Source: Actinomycetes bacterium
GTDB taxonomy: Bacteria; Actinomycetota; Thermoleophilia; Solirubrobacterales; Solirubrobacteraceae
DNA: 11,577 bases
Direction of reading: 5' to 3'
Assembly (NCBI GenBank): GCA_023405705.1
Contig: JAEXXR010000441.1
Span: 1 to 11,577 of the forward strand
The position numbers and the translations under genes are program-made. Positions 1-4,102 of this stretch are shown here, piece after piece (positions within the stretch are counted from its first letter, which is position 1; every line of letters starts with the position of its first letter). The notes below the pieces were generated by a model, which saw only the letters and a program-made list of their open reading frames with translations, did not search any database and was not told where the DNA came from.

Positions 1-21
1 GCCGAGAGGCGCCGCCCCTTT
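1..21 (+). terminator. Possible 3' half of a terminator cut by the left edge
   Basis: Bases 8-19 read GGCGCCGCCCCT and are followed by TT. The same 12 bases form the 3' arm of the strong terminator hairpin at 9203-9233. If this is the same kind of structure, its 5' arm lies left of the window and it would end a plus-strand gene that converges on the glycosyltransferase. Only one arm is visible, so this is weak. Confidence 0.3.
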
Positions 22-48
22 GGCGTTTCGGGCCCGCGTGACGTGCGC

Positions 49-73
49 CGCCGGACGGCAATGCCGTCCGGCG
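49..73 (-). terminator. Hairpin downstream of the glycosyltransferase gene
   Basis: Bases 49-59 and 63-73 form a perfect 11-bp GC-rich stem with the 3-base loop AAT. It lies 63 bases beyond the stop codon of the minus-strand glycosyltransferase gene. No T-run follows on either strand, so it would be a stem-only, possibly bidirectional terminator. The rest of 1-136 shows no coding region I can support. Confidence 0.5.
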
Positions 74-136
74 CCTGTGCCCACGCCGGCCGTCCTTGCT
101 GAACTGCCGGCTGGCCGCTCGACCACCGGCCGTCCG

Positions 137-1156
137 CTACACCGCCGGGCGTCGCGCCCGGCCGGCGGCGGCTGCGTCGCGGTAGACGGTCTCCCACTCG
201 CCGATGTGCTTCGAGATGGTCTCGCCCTTGGCCCACTTGGCGGCGCGCTTGGCGAGCTTATTGCGGCCGCGCGCGTCGCCGATCATGCGGTCGATCGCCT
301 CGTGCCAGCCGTCGTTCGGCACGAGCAGTCCGCCCTGCGCCTCACCCATCCCCGCGTAGGGCCCGATCGGCGAGGCGAGCCACGGCAGGCCGGCGGCGGC
401 GTACTCCTTCAGCTTGACGTTCGACTTCGCCTCGTTCCACGGCATCTCGACGAGTGGCGCGATTCCGAGGTCCGCGCGCGCGAGCACACGCGCGAGATCA
501 GGAAAGTCGACGATCGAAAGGTGCTCGTAGCGGTCGGACTTGAGGCCGAGGCCGAGGCCGATGCTGAAGATCCGCAGATCGGGATGGGCGTCGAGCAGGC
601 GCAGCAGCGTCTGCTGAAGCTTCAGCCGCTGGTAGTCGACCTGGTGCTCGAGCCCGGCGAGCCAGACGAGCGTGACGCCGTCGTCCCTGCGAGCGCGAGT
701 GCCGGGAAAGTCGTCGGGCAGATAGTTTTCGATGATGCGCACGTCGGCCGCGCCGGCGTCGCGAAAGCGCTGTGCGAGGATTGCGCTCGGCGTCGTGACG
801 ACGTCGACAGTGCGCAGCATCGCCTCGATCGTGCGCACGAGCGCCGCTCTCCGCGGCCCACCGTATCGTGCGTAGTGCGGGTTCGATCTCGGGATGCTGG
901 CGATGTCGTCGTCGTTGTCCCACACGATTCCCACGCCCTGCGCTCGCAGCCGTTCGACGGCCTTCTGCGAGTTCCCCCCGAGAAAACGGTGGACGTGCAC
1001 GACGTCGGCGCCGGCGATCCGCGCTGGCGAGAACGGCATCTCACCCGCACGATTCCACTCGATCTCGTACCGCTTGTCCCGCAGCACCTGCATCGGCTGA
1101 TAGGCACGGTAGTTCGAGTTGACGCTGTTGGTGTCGGCGACGTAGCTGATGCGCAC
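137..1156 (-). CDS. Glycosyltransferase, GT-B fold (GT4-like)
   Basis: This is probably a cytosolic glycosyltransferase that moves a sugar from an activated donor to a glycan or other acceptor; donor and acceptor cannot be read from sequence. With the GTG start at 1156 it has 339 residues, usual for the family. The N-terminal half looks like an acceptor domain, with VVHVH at 52-56, VWDNDDD at 78-84 and VDVVTTPS at 117-124. A linker leads to VWLAGLEH (164-171), the first strand of the C-terminal domain. The donor-site region is EAKSNVKLKEYAAAGLP at 242-258, followed by ASPIG, which matches the conserved E-rich motif of GT4-type enzymes. No signal peptide or membrane span is seen. A longer frame from TTG at 1192 adds 12 residues; I prefer GTG because GAGAG lies 7 bases before it and the protein then begins at the first beta strand. 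It lies 92 bases after a lipoprotein gene on the same strand, so co-transcription is possible. Arginine is nearly always CGN; I find two AGA codons. Confidence 0.85.
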   Translation of the reverse strand: MRISYVADTNSVNSNYRAYQPMQVLRDKRYEIEWNRAGEMPFSPARIAGADVVHVHRFLGGNSQKAVERLRAQGVGIVWDNDDDIASIPRSNPHYARYGGPRRAALVRTIEAMLRTVDVVTTPSAILAQRFRDAGAADVRIIENYLPDDFPGTRARRDDGVTLVWLAGLEHQVDYQRLKLQQTLLRLLDAHPDLRIFSIGLGLGLKSDRYEHLSIVDFPDLARVLARADLGIAPLVEMPWNEAKSNVKLKEYAAAGLPWLASPIGPYAGMGEAQGGLLVPNDGWHEAIDRMIGDARGRNKLAKRAAKWAKGETISKHIGEWETVYRDAAAAGRARRPAV

Positions 1157-1248
1157 CTGTCTACTCTCGCTGATGGCCGCAATCCGGCGCAACAGGGTGC
1201 TGGGATGGGCAAACGTCGACCGCGAGGTGTCGTCGTCTCACGCGTGCC

Positions 1249-1725
1249 TCACTGCCAGTTGCACGCTCTCAGACCGAGCGTCGTCGTGACCTGATCGAGC
1301 CCTGCCTGCTGGGATGCGTACGCTCTCACGGCATCCTGACCCGTCGGATCGCCGGCGTCCGATTTCGTCTGCGACTCCCAGATCGTCTGCTGTCGTGCGT
1401 CGAGGCGGTCGAGCAGGTCGGCGTAGTCTGCGGCGACGGAGTCCGGGACGGAGAGATCCTGCAAACGTCTGAGCCCGTCGGTCTGGACGGCTCTGCGCTC
1501 GTCCGCCCATCTTCTCAGCGCAGGCACATCGTGGCGCTTCGGCACGGGCACCTGTTGGAACCGCACCGCCGTATCTCTGCAGATTCTGGCGGCGTCCTGT
1601 TTGAATTCGGCGAGCGTGACCGGCTTCGCAGCCGGCCGGTCGGGCTCGTCGGAGCCTCCGCAACCGATGACGACGACGACGCTCGCCGCGCATGCGAACG
1701 CGGCACCTCGGCGACCAACCTTCAT
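1249..1725 (-). CDS. Small secreted lipoprotein of unknown function
   Basis: The product has 158 residues. A short basic N-region (KVGRRG) is followed by a hydrophobic stretch and the lipobox VIGC, so Cys22 should be lipidated and the protein held on the outer face of the membrane. The mature part is mostly charged and probably helical (40-145). It contains AEFKQDAARICRDT near the start and GLRACNWQ at the end, so Cys49 and Cys155 could form a disulfide. Small actinobacterial lipoproteins with an early 'AxxIC' and a C-terminal 'GLxxC' are common but uncharacterised; this comparison is from memory. The frame is open up to 1863, but ATG at 1725 is chosen because AAGGGGGA lies just upstream and the signal peptide begins there. 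About 8 of its 17 Arg codons are AGA, none of them in the signal peptide. No enzyme motif is seen. Confidence 0.82.
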   Translation of the reverse strand: MKVGRRGAAFACAASVVVVIGCGGSDEPDRPAAKPVTLAEFKQDAARICRDTAVRFQQVPVPKRHDVPALRRWADERRAVQTDGLRRLQDLSVPDSVAADYADLLDRLDARQQTIWESQTKSDAGDPTGQDAVRAYASQQAGLDQVTTTLGLRACNWQ

Positions 1726-1744
1726 CGTTCCCCCTTCGTGGCCC

Positions 1745-1760
1745 GCGGGTCCCCACCCGC
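1745..1760 (-). other. Short perfect hairpin in the lipoprotein leader
   Basis: GCGGGT at 1745-1750 pairs exactly with ACCCGC at 1755-1760 around a CCCC loop. On the minus strand it lies about 20 bases upstream of the lipoprotein start codon and close to the ribosome binding site. It could be a small structure in the leader, but in DNA this GC-rich a 6-bp stem can arise by chance. Confidence 0.3.
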
Positions 1761-1779
1761 TGCTGGCTGTGACCGGCTT

Positions 1780-1800
1780 CGGCCGCCCTGTTGGCGGCCG
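1780..1800. other. 8-bp inverted repeat in the gap before the lipoprotein gene
   Basis: CGGCCGCC at 1780-1787 and GGCGGCCG at 1793-1800 are perfect inverted repeats around a 5-base spacer. The element lies between the larger hairpin at 1821-1853 and the lipoprotein start. It may be an operator for the lipoprotein promoter or a second terminator stem. I see no convincing -35/-10 pair beside it. Confidence 0.3.
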
Positions 1801-1820
1801 GAGCAAGACGATTGCGGCAA

Positions 1821-1853
1821 CGGCGCGCGGGTCGAAGCCGACCCCGCGCGCCG
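1821..1853 (-). terminator. Strong hairpin after the 270-residue secreted protein gene
   Basis: Bases 1821-1834 pair with 1839-1853 in a 14-bp stem with one bulged C (1845) and the loop AAGC. It begins 58 bases past the stop codon of the minus-strand gene at 1912-2724, the expected place for its terminator. On the minus strand the stem is followed by TTGCCGC rather than a U-run, so termination would depend mainly on the stem. Confidence 0.55.
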
Positions 1854-1911
1854 CGACTCTCAATGAAGGCTCACGACCGCCTGCCGCGCAGCAGGCCGTG
1901 ACCCGACGGCA

Positions 1912-2724
1912 TCAGAGGCCGCCGATTGCGATGTTGTTGTGCGTGATGATCGAGTTGTTGCCGCTGCTGGACGGCAGCCCCATCTTGACGTTGACGGCGA
2001 TGTCGATGAGGCCGAAGAACGGCGGCGGGAAGAGACCGCAGCCGCTGGCGCCCGGCACCGAATAGCTGTTGTCGACGTTGACGTTGTCGGTGAACTGGAT
2101 GTAGCTCCCCGGGAACGACACGTCACCTATTCTACCGGAGATTGGTCTGTTGGGCGCCGGCGGTCTGGTCGTGCCCGTGATCAGGTTGAGGTTCATCGGG
2201 CTCGAATTCGTGCCGATGTGGCAGTTCGAGGCCAGGATGGTGTTCGACAGTCTGAGCTTTATTGGCATCGCGAGGCTGTTGGTCGTCAGGTCGATTCTGA
2301 TCGACGAGGCCGGCCCTGCGAGCTCGGGTATGGCCCAGACGTCGTTCACGCCCAAGCCGGGAAGGTCTATGCCGAGCAGTCCGCCCGGAACTCTTATTCT
2401 GCCACCGAAGAAGCCGTTCGTGCCCGCGGCGGGAAGGAAGACGGTGTTGTCGGTGCCCGCGCCACCGGGGGAGGTCACGGTGCCGCGGATGTCTATCGCG
2501 TTGCCGAACGGTATCGACGAGCCCTTGATCGTCTGCTCGCCAGACGTCGTCTGGATATGAATGCACCCGTTGACGTCCGGCGCGGTTCTGTTACAGCCGG
2601 AGAAGTCGGGGAAGGCAGCTGCTGCCGGGCTCGCCTGAAGAGCGAAGCCAGCGGCGGCGGCGACGGCGACGGCGACGAGCCGCCCAGCCCTCTTCGTCTT
2701 GTAAGGCTGCGAAATGCGCGTCAT
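1912..2724 (-). CDS. Secreted beta-rich protein of unknown function (270 residues)
   Basis: A Sec signal peptide (basic MTRISQPYKTKRAGR, hydrophobic 16-30, cleavage near ASPAAAA at 37) is followed by a Gly/Pro/Asn/Thr-rich mature domain with many short strands and no catalytic motif. Four Cys (44, 54, 168, 229) could form two disulfides. Marker stretches are PGGLLGIDLPG (113-123), ELAGPASSIRIDL (134-146), ASNCHIGTNSSPMNLNLITG (165-184) and TRPPAPNRPISG (186-197). From memory these recur in secreted hypothetical proteins of Thermoleophilia and some other actinomycetes. ATG at 2724 is chosen because GAAAGG lies 6 bases upstream and it gives a normal signal peptide. An in-frame ATG at 2796 with a G-rich ribosome binding site very close to it could add 24 residues and stays possible. 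The gene has its own promoter at 2884-2912 and diverges from another four-Cys secreted protein. Codons unusual for this DNA recur: about six ATA and 8 AGA of 12 Arg. Confidence 0.8.
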   Translation of the reverse strand: MTRISQPYKTKRAGRLVAVAVAAAAGFALQASPAAAAFPDFSGCNRTAPDVNGCIHIQTTSGEQTIKGSSIPFGNAIDIRGTVTSPGGAGTDNTVFLPAAGTNGFFGGRIRVPGGLLGIDLPGLGVNDVWAIPELAGPASSIRIDLTTNSLAMPIKLRLSNTILASNCHIGTNSSPMNLNLITGTTRPPAPNRPISGRIGDVSFPGSYIQFTDNVNVDNSYSVPGASGCGLFPPPFFGLIDIAVNVKMGLPSSSGNNSIITHNNIAIGGL

Positions 2725-2883
2725 GCGATGCCTTTCTCGCGCCATCCGGCGCGGTAGCTGAGCCGCAGGGCAGCGACCGCGGACCTGCCCGCTCATACGC
2801 TCCCCCCCGGCGAACACATCACTCCAGCCCGCGTCGTCGCGGACATGACCTGCCCACGGCACCGCGAAGGCGCCGAGAGCGCG

Positions 2884-2912
2884 ACTCTAGAAACCTCTCA
2901 TTCGAATTGCAA
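2884..2912 (-). promoter_or_regulatory. Sigma70-type promoter for the 270-residue secreted protein
   Basis: On the minus strand TTGCAA (2912-2907) and TAGAGT (2889-2884) are separated by exactly 17 bases. This matches the TTGACA/TATAAT pattern at 5 and 4 of 6 positions. Transcription would start near 2877, leaving a leader of roughly 150 bases before the ATG at 2724. The surrounding DNA is less GC-rich than the flanks, as expected for a promoter. Confidence 0.5.
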
Positions 2913-3047
2913 CCCTAGCGCCTATTGATCTGTCCGAGCGTCGATGTGGTCGTCGGTTCACCGACCGTCGTTGGGGTGCGAAGGTTGGCGGGTTGTTGGC
3001 GCTGGCGAAGCCGGGCGCGAGGCGGGCTGGCGGGTTTGCGCGGACCA

Positions 3048-3058
3048 GGGGGGGGGGG
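3048..3058. repeat. Run of 11 G residues
   Basis: Eleven consecutive G residues lie 10 bases upstream of the TTGACA box of the 198-residue protein gene. Runs of this length are prone to slippage, so the length may vary between cells or may have been misread in sequencing. Confidence 0.9.
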
Positions 3059-3068
3059 AGCTGTGGCC

Positions 3069-3097
3069 TTGACAGGCCCGGCGTCGCTGGCTACGTT
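3069..3097 (+). promoter_or_regulatory. Sigma70-type promoter for the 198-residue secreted protein
   Basis: A perfect TTGACA (3069-3074) is followed after 17 bases by TACGTT (3092-3097), which keeps the T, A and final T of a -10 box. The start of transcription would be near 3104, so the leader of the gene at 3276 would be about 170 bases long and would contain the tetranucleotide repeat and the mini reading frames. Confidence 0.6.
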
Positions 3098-3103
3098 TGA
3101 AAT

Positions 3104-3123
3104 ACAGACAGATAGATGGATGA
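3104..3123 (+). repeat. Degenerate tetranucleotide repeat
   Basis: Five 4-base units read ACAG, ACAG, ATAG, ATGG, ATGA, each differing from the last by at most one base. It sits at the predicted start of the leader transcript. It is too degenerate for strong slippage and may be a decayed microsatellite. Confidence 0.5.
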
Positions 3124-3193
3124 AAGAACGTTCTCGGGTGCGTCCTGTCTGCGCACTGGCCGCCAAGGCACGTTCAGTTTGGGGGAAGCTCTG

Positions 3194-3279
3194 AAAGGAG
3201 GCTGGATCAACGTGCCGGCATCTGTCGAATGAGAGCGTGTTCCGTCAATCCTGAATTCTACTGAATGAGGAGCACATGA
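3194..3279 (+). other. Leader with a chain of three mini reading frames
   Basis: AAAGGAGG at 3194-3201 is a near-perfect ribosome binding site placed 10 bases before GTG at 3212, which opens a six-codon frame (MPASVE) ending with TGA at 3230-3232. That stop overlaps ATG at 3229 (ATGA), which opens an 11-codon frame ending with TGA at 3262-3264. ATG at 3265 follows at once and opens a four-codon frame whose TGA (3277-3279) overlaps the ATG of the 198-residue protein, again as ATGA. Ribosomes could thus be passed from frame to frame into the main gene, whose own GAGGAG lies only 3 bases before its ATG. This is inference; chance is a real alternative for frames this short. Confidence 0.4.
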
Positions 3280-3872
3280 GACGTATTTCAAAGTTCGTCA
3301 TGGTTTGCGCGCTCGCAGTCATGGCGCTTGCCGCTTTCACGACGGCGGCTTCAGCCTCGAGAGGTATATCGATCGGTAGTGCCCTAACGGTGACTGCTAG
3401 AGGTCCTACGACGCTGAACGTCAGCGGCGTGAACATCATATGCACCGTTGATCTCACGCTCGATATCAACGCGTCGATATCGAAGACGGTCGGTAGCGCG
3501 GTCGGTACGGCGCGACTTGGTACGATCACTAATTGTAACGGTGGTTACAGCGGTACGATCGACAACAATATACCGATAACGTACCTGTCGATAACCGGAA
3601 CGCTACCGAGCATACCGAGAGCGAACGGCATTGCCGTGGGTGCGCTGTTCACGATGACTGGTGGCACGGTGTTCGGGGCCAACAGATGCCAGTTCAGAGG
3701 CAGCCCCAACGTGACTCTCAGTGGTCCCGGTACGTCGTTCAGCGGTGGCTCGTTCAGCGGTTCGGTGGCTTACAATGCAGGGCCTGCTGCATGCCCGAGA
3801 AGCGCCAACATCGTCAACGCGGCGCTCGCTCTGTACGGAACGCTAACGTCGGTTGCCATTACCCTAGTTTAG
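3276..3872 (+). CDS. Secreted beta-rich protein of unknown function (198 residues)
   Basis: A Sec signal peptide (MRRISKF, hydrophobic 8-21, cleavage near ASA at 27) precedes a Thr/Ser/Gly-rich domain that should be almost all beta strand. Four Cys (56, 87, 138, 173) could form two disulfides. Marker stretches are LNVSGVNIICTVDLTL (47-62), TITNCNGG (83-90) and LSITGTLPSIPRANG (104-118). The pattern 'GTLPxI' and a Cys followed by a strand recall a group of secreted hypothetical proteins that I associate with Thermoleophilia; I recognise no function. The start is set by GAGGAG just before the ATG and by the signal peptide. It is transcribed from 3069-3097 through a leader with mini reading frames, and a hairpin follows the stop by 25 bases. 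Codon use is odd for this DNA: seven ATA Ile, CTA Leu, many GGT/AGT, and 7 AGA of 9 Arg. That may mean recent transfer or relaxed codon selection. Confidence 0.82.
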   Translation: MRRISKFVMVCALAVMALAAFTTAASASRGISIGSALTVTARGPTTLNVSGVNIICTVDLTLDINASISKTVGSAVGTARLGTITNCNGGYSGTIDNNIPITYLSITGTLPSIPRANGIAVGALFTMTGGTVFGANRCQFRGSPNVTLSGPGTSFSGGSFSGSVAYNAGPAACPRSANIVNAALALYGTLTSVAITLV

Positions 3873-3897
3873 GGATTATTGCCTCATAGGTAGCTGT

Positions 3898-3925
3898 AGC
3901 TGGCGGGTCATATGGCCCGCCAGCT
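3898..3925 (+). terminator. Terminator hairpin after the 198-residue protein gene
   Basis: AGCTGGCGGG (3898-3907) pairs perfectly with CCCGCCAGCT (3916-3925) around the 8-base loop TCATATGG. It begins 25 bases past the stop codon. The downstream TGTGTGCTT is only mildly T-rich. From here to the next promoter at 4025 I see nothing else. Confidence 0.65.
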
Positions 3926-4024
3926 GTGTGCTTGGGGTGGGGCGGCTGGTCGGTTCTGCGGCGTGTTGCCGAGGCTTGGATCGTACTGCCGAAGGGTCGC
4001 GTGCCGCTTTGCGGAAGTGGCGGG

Positions 4025-4053
4025 TTGCGCCTAGAGTCGCCACTGTTTATAGT
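4025..4053 (+). promoter_or_regulatory. Promoter of the two-gene secreted-protein operon
   Basis: TATAGT (4048-4053) matches the -10 box at five of six bases. TTGCGC lies 17 bases upstream (4025-4030) and keeps the TTG of a -35 box. The local sequence around 4041-4060 is clearly AT-rich compared with its flanks. Transcription near 4060 would give a leader of about 43 bases. Confidence 0.5.
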
Positions 4054-4071
4054 GATTTGATCGGTGTCTTA

Positions 4072-4087
4072 TTGGCGCCTTGGCGCC
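4072..4087 (+). repeat. Tandem direct repeat TTGGCGCC x2 in the operon leader
   Basis: TTGGCGCC occurs twice back to back, each copy containing the palindrome GGCGCC. It lies between the predicted transcription start and the ribosome binding site AGGGAG (4093-4098). The two palindromes can pair with each other or serve as twin protein-binding sites, so this is a candidate operator or leader structure. Confidence 0.45.
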
Positions 4088-4102
4088 TGGAGAGGGAGCT
4101 GA

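Larger units (their letters stand above)
2725..3275. other. 551-base divergent regulatory region without a supported gene
   Basis: This stretch separates two divergent secreted-protein genes. It holds a minus-strand promoter (2884-2912), a small inverted repeat GTCGG-TTCA-CCGAC (2952-2965), an 11-G run (3048-3058), a plus-strand promoter (3069-3097), a degenerate tetranucleotide repeat (3104-3123) and a string of mini reading frames (3194-3279). Longer open frames exist here, but their composition, lack of ribosome binding sites and lack of recognisable protein features argue against coding. Both genes would have long leaders, about 150 bases on the minus strand and about 170 on the plus strand. 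Confidence 0.6.

Noticed and set aside
1161..1248. Longer N-terminus for the glycosyltransferase from TTG at 1192
   Set aside because: The extra 12 residues precede the first beta strand, the start codon is rare and no ribosome binding site is evident; GTG at 1156 fits better, though it is unproven.
20..1294. 424-codon open frame on the plus strand opposite the glycosyltransferase
   Set aside because: It is the antisense shadow of a GC-rich gene; the minus-strand product has clear family motifs, while this frame is Arg/Val/Asp-rich without domains and runs into the lipoprotein gene.
2925..3194. 89-codon open frame in the divergent region
   Set aside because: It spans the G11 run and the plus-strand promoter, has no good ribosome binding site, and its composition looks like translated non-coding DNA.
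3194..3210. Resemblance of AAAGGAGG-CTGGATCA to sequence near the 3' end of 16S rRNA
   Set aside because: Only TGGATCA is shared with the rRNA end and the CCTCC anti-Shine-Dalgarno is missing. AAAGGAGG is better read as a ribosome binding site, and no other rRNA sequence is present.
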